Shown piece after piece: positions 47,022 through 54,954 of a stretch of DNA of 64,000 bases. How positions within the stretch are numbered: the first letter of the stretch is position 1; each line of letters starts with the position of its first letter. Made by a program: the position numbers and the translations under genes. Below the pieces are notes generated by a model, which ran no database searches, had not been told where the DNA came from, and saw only the letters and a list, made by a program, of their open reading frames with translations. Location: contig NZ_JAKILD010000004.1 of the NCBI RefSeq assembly GCF_023283825.1, positions 62,001 through 126,000 on the forward strand, written 5' to 3'. This DNA comes from Shewanella olleyana (GTDB taxonomy: Bacteria > Pseudomonadota > Gammaproteobacteria > Enterobacterales > Shewanellaceae).

Positions 47022-48401
47022 ATGAAAAGGATCTACTCTCTTGCACTGTGTTTTTCAGTAATAGGTTTAACCGCTTGTTCAGATGACGACGACAACACAT
47101 CCACTATCGCAGAAGACGAAGCACCTGCAGTAACCTACGCTGACGTTCGTGTCATACATGCAGGTAGTGATGCACCAATGGTCAATGTTACTGCAAATGG
47201 CGCAAACTTACTCACCGATGTTGACTACGCTATGTCTAGCGGTTTACTTGAAGTCCCTACTGCTACTTATGATATTGATGTGGATGCCATACTGCCCGAT
47301 GGCAGTACTCTCACCGTCCTTGAAGCTGAACTCGCCACAGCTGAATATATGGAATATACCGCTATTGCATTAGGTAACGTTAGGGATGAAACCTTAATGC
47401 TTAAACTGATTGCCAACGAAGAAAGCGCAGTCACCAGCGGTAATGCACGAGTACAGGTTTTACATGCCACTCCAGCGGTTGGTTTAGTCGATATTTATGT
47501 CACTGAGCCTATGGCAGACATCTCAATGATGGAACCAACTCTATCAGCAGATTACATGGATAATAGCGATCAATTAGAAGTTCCGACTGCTGATTACCAA
47601 ATCAGAATTACCGCATCAGGCAGCAAAGATGTCGTTTTTGACTCTGGCACTGTTAATCTTGCAGATGGTATGGATTACTTAATCTCAGCCATTCCAAATG
47701 AATGGACAGGCAGCTCTCCAGTAGCACTACTGGTGGCATTACCAGATGGACAAGTTTTATTAAATGATATCAATAGTGGTAGCGATATTCGTGCAGTGCA
47801 TGCAGTAGCAGACGCGCCAGCTGTCGATATTTTCCTTGATGGAAGCATGACTCCAGCCATCGATATGCTGTCATTTGGTGAAATCGCTGGATACGTCAAT
47901 ATTCCAGAAGGCATGCACACAATTACTGTTGCAGCAGATGCCGACAATTCAGTAGAAGTCATTACCGATGCAGAAGTGGACTTAATGCTAGGTTATAGCT
48001 ACTCGATACTTGCTGTAGGTTCATTGAGCGACGGTGACATCTCACCTTGGGCATTCGCTGAACACACACGTCGCATTGCAACTGAAGCCAGATTAAACGT
48101 ATTCCATGCTTCATATTCAGCTGGCAATGTTGATGTGTACCTAACTCCAACCGCTGATATTAGTGATGCTTCACCTGCATTAACAGACGTGCCATTTAAA
48201 GCGGCATCAGGCAGCTTAAGTATCGCACCAGGTGATTACACCGTTAGCGTAACAGTTACTGGCACTAAAACCGTCGCCATTGGCCCACTAGCCGTATCAC
48301 TCGCCGCTAATGGTATTTATAGCGTAGCCGCAGTCGATGCTGAAAATGACACATCGATGTTCTCAGTCATTTTAATGGATGACTTTGTCGCTGAAGAGTA
48401 A
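47022..48401 (+). CDS. DUF4397 repeat lipoprotein
   Basis: The 459-residue protein has a lipoprotein signal (MKRIYSLALCFSVIGLTAC, lipobox LTAC) followed by an acidic SDDDDN linker. Four copies of the DUF4397 beta-sandwich motif are seen, each starting with a variant of VRVIHAGSDAP (ADVRVIHAGSDAPMVNV, ARVQVLHATPAVGLVDI, SDIRAVHAVADAPAVDI and ARLNVFHASYSAGNVDV). It is strongly acidic. It is likely exposed in the periplasm or on the outer membrane as an adhesin-like or structural protein; function is unknown. AGGAAAG precedes the ATG and a terminator follows. Confidence 0.88.
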   Translation: MKRIYSLALCFSVIGLTACSDDDDNTSTIAEDEAPAVTYADVRVIHAGSDAPMVNVTANGANLLTDVDYAMSSGLLEVPTATYDIDVDAILPDGSTLTVLEAELATAEYMEYTAIALGNVRDETLMLKLIANEESAVTSGNARVQVLHATPAVGLVDIYVTEPMADISMMEPTLSADYMDNSDQLEVPTADYQIRITASGSKDVVFDSGTVNLADGMDYLISAIPNEWTGSSPVALLVALPDGQVLLNDINSGSDIRAVHAVADAPAVDIFLDGSMTPAIDMLSFGEIAGYVNIPEGMHTITVAADADNSVEVITDAEVDLMLGYSYSILAVGSLSDGDISPWAFAEHTRRIATEARLNVFHASYSAGNVDVYLTPTADISDASPALTDVPFKAASGSLSIAPGDYTVSVTVTGTKTVAIGPLAVSLAANGIYSVAAVDAENDTSMFSVILMDDFVAEE

Positions 48402-48458
48402 CCACCCAGCACCAGTGATACCTAAACAGTTTTAACATTTATCTCCGTCCGACCCTTT

Positions 48459-48496
48459 CGCGGCTTATCCTCCACCCGAGATAAGTCGCTTTTTTA
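48459..48496 (+). terminator. Rho-independent terminator after the DUF4397 gene
   Basis: GCGGCTTATC pairs with GATAAGTCGC (one G-U-type mismatch) before TTTTTT. Confidence 0.85.
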
Positions 48497-48595
48497 TTTT
48501 GTTGTCATCTGTGTGGTTAAGTTTGAGCTGTACCCCATTTATGTATTGAAGAAGTCTTTTATACAGCACAGATACCAACAAGTAATGAGGTAAAA

Positions 48596-49219
48596 ATGAC
48601 AAACATACTTATTTTTATCAAACAGTTATGCCGCAGGTATACTTCAGCAGAAATCGGCGTACTATTAAAAGGTCTGTTTCTATCCACCAGCTTGTTAGCG
48701 ACTATATTATTTCAAACTTCAGTGAGTGCTATGGAAATTCAATTCAGCTCCCAGCAGCAATTAAGCTCAGCCAAAATCAGCAATGACACTGTCATGGGCG
48801 GTATTTCATCCAGTGAAATAGAAAATGATGCAGCGCAAGACCAGCCTATTTTTAGCGGTAATGTGTCATTAGCCAATAATGGTGGTTTTGCTTCAATGGA
48901 ATATCGAATTAATACGCCTATTCCTGCATCAAACTCGGTAAAGCTCACCGTCATGGGCGATGGGAAGCGATACCAATTACGCTTTAAAACCCCTAAATTG
49001 TCTTTTGGTGAAGCTTATGTCGCCAGCTTTACAACCATTGCAGGCCAGCAAACCCAGCACATATTTACTCCCAATGATTTTAAGCCACAGTTTCGCGGAC
49101 GCTCAGTCAATGCGCCTGATTTATCATTTGCAGATATCGATAGAGTCGGGTTACTGATTGCTGATAAGCAAGCGGGAGAATTCTCATTAATGCTCGACAG
49201 CATGACTTTTATCGATTGA
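48596..49219 (+). CDS. CIA30 (NDUFAF1-like) domain protein, probably exported
   Basis: The 207-residue protein has an N-terminal hydrophobic segment (residues 24-46, ending SVSAM) that looks like a signal peptide with a long basic front. The CIA30 galactose-binding-like domain covers about residues 47-205: SSAKISNDTVMGGISSSEI, NGGFASMEYRI, YQLRFKT, and ADIDRVGLLIADKQAGEFSL near the end. In mitochondria CIA30 helps assemble complex I; bacterial members are uncharacterised. A good ribosome site, TGAGGT, precedes the ATG. Confidence 0.85.
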   Translation: MTNILIFIKQLCRRYTSAEIGVLLKGLFLSTSLLATILFQTSVSAMEIQFSSQQQLSSAKISNDTVMGGISSSEIENDAAQDQPIFSGNVSLANNGGFASMEYRINTPIPASNSVKLTVMGDGKRYQLRFKTPKLSFGEAYVASFTTIAGQQTQHIFTPNDFKPQFRGRSVNAPDLSFADIDRVGLLIADKQAGEFSLMLDSMTFID

Positions 49220-49307
49220 ATTTGGATTGAATTCAGATTGAATATAGTCATGCTTTTAAAACATAATAATAATAAACGTCACTGCCACTAAAGCTAATGG
49301 GAACACA

Positions 49308-49910
49308 ATGAACAAGCTGAGCAATATTAAAGGCGTCATATTCGACCTAGATGGCACATTAGTTGAGTCACAGCTTAATTTCGGCGAAATAAAGCAGCAA
49401 TTAAACTGCCCTTTTGAAACTGATGTTCTCGATTTTATCGAAGATATGGCTTCAAAAGAGCAGCAAGACCGTGCCCACCAAATCATCATTGAACACGAAA
49501 CATCAGATGCAATGAATGCCAAGGCGTTACCGCATATGCATGCGTTATTGGCGAGCTTGCAGCAATTTTCATTACCTACAGCCATAGTCACTCGAAATAG
49601 CAAAGCGGCGACTGCGACTAAACTATCTCAAAATAATATCGCCATGGAACTGGTGTTAACTCGAGAATGCTATCCCGCTAAACCCGCACCAGATGCCTTG
49701 CTGGCTATAGCAAATAAGTGGAATATTCCAGCAGCTGAACTTATCTATGTGGGTGATTACCTCTACGATATTCAAGCAGCTAAAAATGCAGGTATGATGT
49801 CGGTGTTCATTAATCATCACCAACACACTGAATACCAAGATCAAGCTGACTTTATTGTCAGCGACTTAAAAGAGCTACAAATCGCATTAGCTACCCAACA
49901 GCAGACATAA
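49308..49910 (+). CDS. HAD-IA family hydrolase
   Basis: The 200-residue protein has the four HAD motifs: IFDLDGTLV (I, catalytic Asp pair), TAIVTRNS (II, Thr), the Lys region YPAKPAPDAL (III) and YVGDYLYDIQAAKNAG (IV). A small helical cap lies after motif I. It resembles phosphoglycolate phosphatase-type enzymes, but the substrate is unknown. Cytosolic. Confidence 0.9.
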   Translation: MNKLSNIKGVIFDLDGTLVESQLNFGEIKQQLNCPFETDVLDFIEDMASKEQQDRAHQIIIEHETSDAMNAKALPHMHALLASLQQFSLPTAIVTRNSKAATATKLSQNNIAMELVLTRECYPAKPAPDALLAIANKWNIPAAELIYVGDYLYDIQAAKNAGMMSVFINHHQHTEYQDQADFIVSDLKELQIALATQQQT

Positions 49911-50057
49911 ATCAGATACGCTGATTAACGCTATAAGTCTTTAAATAAGATATAGCTAGCATCGCTATGCTTTAAATTTCCTCCACCTTTTAATGAACTA
50001 GTTTGCTCAACACACCGTACTGGTTTGTATAAATTTAGCGATAAAAACTGGAGAGAT

Positions 50058-50273
50058 ATGAATCCATTACACCCAAAAAAGCTATTACACAGTAAATGGA
50101 CTAAGGTGAATATCACCCAAAAATTGAAACACTTTTCGGTGGTAAAAGTCACTTATGATGAGGACAGCAATGTCATTGAATGCATTATTCGCGCAGAAAT
50201 GAATGCACAAGAGTTTGATATTAATTGGCGAGATTTAAAGGATTCTCAATTGTGGCTTCAGGGCTGGAAATAA
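50058..50273 (+). CDS. TIGR02450 family Trp-rich protein
   Basis: The 71-residue protein starts at ATG 50058 behind GGAGAG and reads MNPLHPKKLLHSKWTKV, ending with DLKDSQLWLQGWK. The Pro/Lys start and Trp-rich end (four Trp) match TIGR02450, a small family of unknown function in Shewanella, Vibrio and cyanobacteria. The longer frame from 50025 lacks a ribosome site. Confidence 0.9.
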   Translation: MNPLHPKKLLHSKWTKVNITQKLKHFSVVKVTYDEDSNVIECIIRAEMNAQEFDINWRDLKDSQLWLQGWK

Positions 50274-50301
50274 CCCACTAGACTCTTTTTAAGTCATACA
50301 A

Positions 50302-50413
50302 TCTATTTAAAAATCTATTTAAAATCTATTTAAAATCTATTTAAAATCTATTTAAAAATCTATTTAAAATCTATTTAAAATCTATTTAAAATCTATTTAA
50401 AATCTATTTAAAA
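50302..50413. repeat. AT-rich tandem repeat, 10 copies of an 11-12-bp unit
   Basis: TCTATTTAAAA is repeated head to tail ten times. Starts are at 50302, 50314, 50325, 50336, 50347, 50359, 50370, 50381, 50392 and 50403. The spacing 12,11,11,11,12,11,11,11,11 suggests that a four-unit block of 45 bp was itself duplicated. It lies between the ends of convergent genes. Confidence 0.95.
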
Positions 50414-50464
50414 TCAAAAATTAGTATTCCCAATCCGCTTAACAGTACGATAAATTTGCAAAAA

Positions 50465-50767
50465 TTACTCGGTTTCATGTAAACCAATGATTGTTGCACT
50501 GGTGACTGAAGCTGTAAAATGACACTGCTTTACCGATAAATATGCCTCATCATTGAAAAAGGTATTCATTACTTCTTCTGATGGAAAGTCGATAGTAAAT
50601 ACTCGGTTAATCTGCGTGTTAGTTTTAGATTTTAATACTTTCGACACCATAAAATCATAACCAAAATCACCACCATAAAAATGCAAGATTGGCAGCATAG
50701 CTTCTCGATAAGCTTGATACTCAGCTTCATCATGAACATGCAAAGCCATTATTCGTTGAAAGCCCAT
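50465..50767 (-). CDS. DUF1330-like small protein
   Basis: The 100-residue protein resembles the DUF1330 ferredoxin-like (dimeric alpha-beta barrel) family: YREAMLPILHFYGGDFGYDF, INRVFTIDFPSEEVMNTFF and a C-terminal beta strand. No signal peptide. Function unknown. It is monocistronic, upstream of a tandem repeat. Confidence 0.72.
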   Translation of the reverse strand: MGFQRIMALHVHDEAEYQAYREAMLPILHFYGGDFGYDFMVSKVLKSKTNTQINRVFTIDFPSEEVMNTFFNDEAYLSVKQCHFTASVTSATIIGLHETE

Positions 50768-50895
50768 TATTACTCCCTTGTTATCGTAATGAACGGGCTG
50801 CTCTATTCAGTAACCCATTCAAACTCATGCTATATCACCTTCTGTCTGTTGCTAAATCACATTCAGTTTATTGCAGTATCTCAATCAGTATCTGG

Positions 50896-51567
50896 CTAGA
50901 TAAAGTCACTGATTTCAGCTAATGACTTTTTCTGTAGCGCATGTTCTGGAACCGTTGCTTTGTCATCAGGGTAACCAGCAATAATCAACATGTAAGGTCG
51001 TTCATTATCACTGTCCCGGCCACAAACCTTACTTAAAAAAGACATAGGTTTTGGCGTATGAGTTAAGGTGCCAAGGCCTGCATTATGCAGTGCTTGCAAT
51101 AAAAATCCCGTGGCAATCCCGACCGACTCATGCACATAGTAATTCTGTTTTTGCTCGCCATTATCTTCACTGCGTTTTTTAGTAAATACAGCAATTAACC
51201 ATGGGGCAGTTTCAAGATAGGGTTTACTGGCATTGGTGCCCAGTGGTTTTAGATTATCTAGCCATTCTTCACCACCACGACCGGCATAAAAAGCTTGTTC
51301 AATGGCTTCAGCTTGCTCCCGTATTTGCGCTTTTACATCAGCATCACTTATCGCAACGAAATGCCAAGGCTGATGATTAGCCCCGTTTGGCGCCGTACCA
51401 GCTGCAAGAATACATTGCTCGATAATTTCTTGCGGCACCGCTCTATCTGAGAACTTACGGATAGAATGACGTCGTTTCACATCCTGATAATTTTGCTTGG
51501 CACGTTCAAGCATTTCAGCTTGAGGATATTCAATAAAATCAGTTAATGGTAAGTGTGCTTCAGTCAT
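50896..51567 (-). CDS. Nitroreductase family flavoprotein
   Basis: The 223-residue protein has the nitroreductase FMN pattern: RRHSIRKFSDRAVP near residue 33, AAGTAPNGANHQPWHFVAI near 75, and GIATGFLLQALHNAGLGTL in the C-terminal half. It uses FMN and NAD(P)H; the acceptor is unknown. The conserved RxSxRxF start and ANHQPW motif place it in the BluB/iodotyrosine-deiodinase-like branch, although BluB function is not claimed. On the minus strand, upstream of ybaM by position. Confidence 0.88.
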   Translation of the reverse strand: MTEAHLPLTDFIEYPQAEMLERAKQNYQDVKRRHSIRKFSDRAVPQEIIEQCILAAGTAPNGANHQPWHFVAISDADVKAQIREQAEAIEQAFYAGRGGEEWLDNLKPLGTNASKPYLETAPWLIAVFTKKRSEDNGEQKQNYYVHESVGIATGFLLQALHNAGLGTLTHTPKPMSFLSKVCGRDSDNERPYMLIIAGYPDDKATVPEHALQKKSLAEISDFI

Positions 51568-51618
51568 GCCTTTTCCTTATTATTGTCATTGGCTTTTTAG
51601 TCATCCAATTGCGCTTTG

Positions 51619-51789
51619 TTAGTCCGTTGTTTGCTGCTTTCTCTTAAAATCTTCTAAGGTGATTTGCAATGCAGCTATCGCGGTTTCAGTATCGATATTA
51701 TTTTCTTCCAGCAGCTGGATTAAATCGACCGCTAGTTGGACAGATTTAGGTGCATCAGTTAATGATTTAGGCTGGTTTTCTTTGCTCAT
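51619..51789 (-). CDS. ybaM: YbaM family protein (DUF2496)
   Basis: A 56-residue ORF from ATG 51789 to TAA 51619 encodes a protein starting MSKENQPKSLTDAPK. It contains VQLAVDLIQLLEENNIDTET, matching E. coli YbaM ([20 protein letters not shown]). It is short and acidic-helical. Function unknown. It sits between the nitroreductase gene and the PH-domain gene on the same strand. Confidence 0.85.
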   Translation of the reverse strand: MSKENQPKSLTDAPKSVQLAVDLIQLLEENNIDTETAIAALQITLEDFKRKQQTTD

Positions 51790-51856
51790 CTACGACGTAA
51801 TCCAATAATGTTTTTTATAATATAAAGCATCTAATACAAGCTTTTGATAGTTGATA

Positions 51857-52231
51857 TTAAAGCGAGAAGTTTGCAATCGCTTTTTGAATACCGACCACAT
51901 CGGTACCTTTCTTTAACTCTTTCACGATAGGTTGCTCAGTACCTGAGATATAGATTTTAAGCTCTGCATCCATATCAAATGTGCCTGCAGTTTCAACGAT
52001 AAAATGAGTCATCGATTTGTAGGCAATCGAATGGTAGCTGACCTTTTTTCCAGTCATGCCTTGCTTATCAATCAAAATAAGGCGTTTATCGGTAAACACA
52101 AACATATCGCGGATAAGTTTATAGCCCATTTGCACTGACTCATTGTCAGCCATAATTGGCGATAATTCTTGTTGTAACTCACCTAAATCCATTTCAGATG
52201 AATTACCTAAAATCGCATCAAAAAGTCCCAT
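51857..52231 (-). CDS. Bacterial PH domain protein
   Basis: The 124-residue protein matches the bPH_1 family: MGLFDAILGNSSEMD, YKLIRDMFVFTDKRLILIDK, a core of beta strands (KVSYHSIAYKSMTHFIVETA), and a C-terminal helix. Cytosolic or peripheral. Function unknown. GGAG precedes the ATG on the minus strand. Confidence 0.88.
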   Translation of the reverse strand: MGLFDAILGNSSEMDLGELQQELSPIMADNESVQMGYKLIRDMFVFTDKRLILIDKQGMTGKKVSYHSIAYKSMTHFIVETAGTFDMDAELKIYISGTEQPIVKELKKGTDVVGIQKAIANFSL

Positions 52232-52369
52232 TATTTTCTCCTTAAATATGGCTTTATAACTCTTGAGTCAAAATGTGAATAAAATACTGCGGTATCTGCC
52301 GATAATAAACAAGCAAAAAGCTGTTAAAGTATTCTTCCGACACTGTAAACCAGATCACCAAGGCGCATT

Positions 52370-53092
52370 ATGAACGCAGCTATCATTGGAGCCACCGGCT
52401 TAATCGGCCATTATTTATTATTAAATTTATTGGCAGATGCTCGATATAAAACCGTGGTAGCCCTAGGTAGAAGAGCACCTGAACTTGCTACAGTAACAAC
52501 AACAGAAACAGCAGGAATTGAAAAGCTTACCTTTATCGAAACTCAGTTAAATCAGCTAACCGAGTTAAGCCTGCCTGTGACTATTGACCAGGCTTTTTGC
52601 TGCCTTGGCACCACGATTAAACAAGCGGGCAGCCAGGAAAACTTTATCAAAGTCGACCACACCGCCGTCATCGACTTTGCCAAACTGATGATTGCCCATC
52701 AAAGCCAAACTCAAGTTAACTTATTTGTGGTTACAGCCTTAGATGCCAATGAAAAATCAACGGTGTTTTACAATCGAGTAAAAGGCCAAGTGCAGCGGGA
52801 TTTAAGCCAACTTCCCTTGGCTAAACTTTTCATATTTCAGCCAAGCTTGTTATTAGGACAGCGTACACATCAGCGCACCTTAGAAGATATAGGCCAGAAA
52901 TTTTTTGGTATTGCCTCAGGGATATTTATTGGGCCTTTAGCTAAATACAAACCCATTACAGGGAAACTTGTGGCAGACAATATGTTGGCTGTTGCTGTTA
53001 AAGCAAATACTGAGTTGGTAGGTGATCCATCGTTAGAGACCAAAGCAGTAAAGATTATTGATAATAAGCAGATGCATCGACTGGTTAACTGA
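52370..53092 (+). CDS. NAD(P)-binding oxidoreductase/epimerase-like protein
   Basis: The 240-residue protein has an N-terminal Rossmann motif, AAIIGATGLIGHYLL, for NAD(P)H. Later parts (FCCLGTTIKQAGSQENFIKV, VTALDANEKSTVFYNRVKG) match the family of HTATIP2/oxidoreductase-like atypical SDRs of about 215 residues, with the Tyr-x-x-x-Lys replaced by YNRVK. A role in redox metabolism is likely, but the substrate is unknown. Confidence 0.85.
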   Translation: MNAAIIGATGLIGHYLLLNLLADARYKTVVALGRRAPELATVTTTETAGIEKLTFIETQLNQLTELSLPVTIDQAFCCLGTTIKQAGSQENFIKVDHTAVIDFAKLMIAHQSQTQVNLFVVTALDANEKSTVFYNRVKGQVQRDLSQLPLAKLFIFQPSLLLGQRTHQRTLEDIGQKFFGIASGIFIGPLAKYKPITGKLVADNMLAVAVKANTELVGDPSLETKAVKIIDNKQMHRLVN

Positions 53093-53165
53093 GCTCGTTA
53101 TGCTCAATAGGCTGAGTTTTGCCTCAAGTTTTAGTTACCATTTTGACGTTACTATTTTGAAAAGA

Positions 53166-53810
53166 GTTAACGTCGTGGCGCTTCGCCCACACCAGACTAA
53201 AAGGGAGTGAACTGCGACTCCCTCTTACTTTTTGCTAAGAGCTACGCCCCGCAGCTCCGGCGAAATTTAAAAAGCAAAATTTCCAACGGAGAATCATCCA
53301 GCTTTAAACTTCATTTTGAGTCCGCTTCGGCAAGCTGCAAAAATCACTAACGCTTACGATGGGGCGTCCCTTCCCCTCGAAACTATCCAGAATCTTAAGT
53401 GCAGGATGCACTAAATGCCTTGAAGCACATGGATGTGCGAGAAAGGCCATGTCTGGACTCACGCGATTTTCTTGCTTACCTCAATTCAGATTGAACATTC
53501 AAAGAAGATCAAAAGCATCATAAAAACAAAATTAGCTTCAAAAATTAGGAACTACAAGCGAACTTGCGGGCTCAATATTCCCCATTGAAATTGCTGAAAT
53601 GCTTTGAAGAAAATAGCGTAAGCCTGACAGGACGTCAGGCTAGCTTTAGTTGGCCATGGATGGCCTTTCTAAAGCGTTAGCTATTTTCGAATAAGCATGA
53701 AGCTTACTCGCTTTGAAAGAGTAATTTCGTTGGGGCGGCAAGGGATATCGAAAAGGGAAATGCTGTTGTTTCCCTTTCGTCGGGTGTGGGCGAAGCGCCA
53801 CGACGTTGAC
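53166..53810. mobile_element. 645-bp non-coding inverted-repeat element with GGA-loop hairpins
   Basis: The ends are inverted copies of about 45 bp, for example GTCGTGGCGCTTCGCCCACA at the left (53172 on) and its complement at the right (about 53785-53804). Each end also forms a small GGCG-CTT-CGCC hairpin. Inside, four hairpins present GGA in the loop on the plus strand: 53399-53411, 53425-53438, 53621-53641 and 53652-53665. I see no credible ORF. Its ends and structure suggest a non-autonomous mobile repeat. The element family is not one I can name. Confidence 0.7.
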
Positions 53811-54026
53811 CTTAATCCAAACGAAGTTTGGAAATGAATGAAAGAGTGTAATTTCTGCAATGGTGAAGACTCTTTGTTTCACTCAAGCACAGAAACTAGA
53901 ATTGAATTCATCCTATTATATAACTCATTGTTGAGACTATATTTTACTGTTAGTCTTGAACGATTAAACAACTGGCTGCTTGTTCATATTAAGACCGTTC
54001 TTATTCGGAACTCAGCCTAATATACT
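53811..54026 (+). other. Short segment between the 645-bp element and the cassette boundary
   Basis: This AT-rich segment carries only a 60-codon frame of poor coding character (53838-54020). It may be a decayed gene; I cannot support it as a gene. Confidence 0.3.
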
Positions 54027-54033
54027 GTTAGGT
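54027..54033 (+). other. Integron cassette boundary core site (GTTRRRY)
   Basis: GTTAGGT matches the R' core consensus GTTRRRY cut by integron integrase. It lies 7 bp before the ATG of the following gene. Its exact complement ACCTAAC overlaps that gene's stop. Confidence 0.6.
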
Positions 54034-54040
54034 ATTCAGG

Positions 54041-54721
54041 ATGAAGTATTTTATTTCCGGCAAAGTTCTTCCAGAAAGAGCCGCTGTTCAATTCCCAGAA
54101 ATAGCAATGGACATGGAAGAAAATGGCTACATGAGGATTACATGTGATGCAGGCCAATTAAATGCAATATTTGATACACCACATAATGACATAGTAGGTG
54201 CTAAATTAACTGTCGAACATAACGCCCAAATGATAGTAAGTGCACTAGGATTCTCTTTAAACTGCGGTTACTCTGTTGAAATTATCAATGTATTTAGTTC
54301 TGACGAAGAAGATAAGGCTTTAGTATTTGGTGTTAAAGCGGATACTAAAAATGAGTTTGAGCAACCTAAAGTATTTAACGACGCATTATTGTTTTCTAGT
54401 AACAATGTGTATTTTAGGATGGCACTCAGGGATTACATGCGAGCTATCACGGACAATATGGATTGTGCCTTTTATTGCTATAGAGCACTTGAAGCAATAA
54501 CCAAATCATACAATGCAGGGCAAGGAGCTCAAGGTTGGTTGGACTTGCACAAAGACCTTGGCACTAATCGTTACGATGTCGATAGCAAGGTCACAAATTT
54601 TGCTAGTCCCGTTAGGCATGGACGTTGGGCTGAAGCAAAGAGTACTACTAGTGCACAGCGTATGGAGATGCTTTCTTATACTCAGAGCATTCTGCTAAAG
54701 TTCTTGGCAAAAAATACCTAA
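54041..54721 (+). CDS. Hypothetical protein of a probable orphan integron cassette
   Basis: The 226-residue protein has no signal peptide or membrane segment. Residues 1-115 appear beta-rich. Residues about 125-220 are helical, with RALEAITKSY and NFASPVRHGRW in the second half. The latter recalls the Arg-His motif of HEPN nucleases, a resemblance only. The gene is tightly framed by GTTAGGT (7 bp before) and ACCTAAC (over the TAA stop), which is the layout of a promoterless integron cassette. Cassettes often carry defence or stress genes. I do not recognise its family. Confidence 0.7.
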   Translation: MKYFISGKVLPERAAVQFPEIAMDMEENGYMRITCDAGQLNAIFDTPHNDIVGAKLTVEHNAQMIVSALGFSLNCGYSVEIINVFSSDEEDKALVFGVKADTKNEFEQPKVFNDALLFSSNNVYFRMALRDYMRAITDNMDCAFYCYRALEAITKSYNAGQGAQGWLDLHKDLGTNRYDVDSKVTNFASPVRHGRWAEAKSTTSAQRMEMLSYTQSILLKFLAKNT

Positions 54722-54786
54722 CAAGGCAATTAAGAAAGGACGCAAAACACTTGGCTTGTGTTCGTTCCTCACAAATTATAGCCAAG
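54716..54786 (+). other. attC-like recombination site, 3' part degenerate
   Basis: ACCTAAC (54716-54722, RYYYAAC) starts a sequence AAGGCAATTAAGAAAGGACG that closely resembles the 5' half of vibrio-type attC sites. It includes the imperfect stem TTGGCT (54753 region) with AGCCAA. The expected final GTTRRRY core is not found after about 54786. No other attC and no intI gene occur in the window. Confidence 0.55.
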
Positions 54787-54850
54787 AAAAGTAGAATCAG
54801 AGTAAACCTTATTACCAACCTAATAACCTGCTCAAACTTGAACTAAAACT

Positions 54851-54898
54851 AAAAACGCTAACCGTTGGGTTTAATCCCAAGTCGATTAGCGTTTTTTT
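54851..54898. terminator. Bidirectional terminator between the cassette gene and cydC
   Basis: AAAAACGCTAA pairs with TTAGCGTTTTT, and the inner GGG/CCC adds to the stem. It has U tracts on both strands, fit for convergent genes. Confidence 0.88.
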
Positions 54899-54954
54899 GT
54901 TGTTTTTATCGTTTCAAAAGTGCTTCCGACACTTTTAAAACAATAAATAACTTA

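Noticed and set aside
50302..50413. CRISPR-like repeat array
   Set aside because: The units are 11-12 bp and directly adjacent with no spacers, so it is a minisatellite.
53646..53882. Minus-strand 78-codon frame crossing the right end of the 645-bp element
   Set aside because: It reads through hairpins and the terminal repeat with no ribosome site; more likely a by-product of the repeat.
53838..54020. 60-codon frame before the cassette boundary
   Set aside because: Low-quality composition, no homologue known to me and no ribosome site; listed only as a possible decayed gene.
54027..54786. A complete integron
   Set aside because: No integrase gene, no second cassette and no intact attC are seen in the window.
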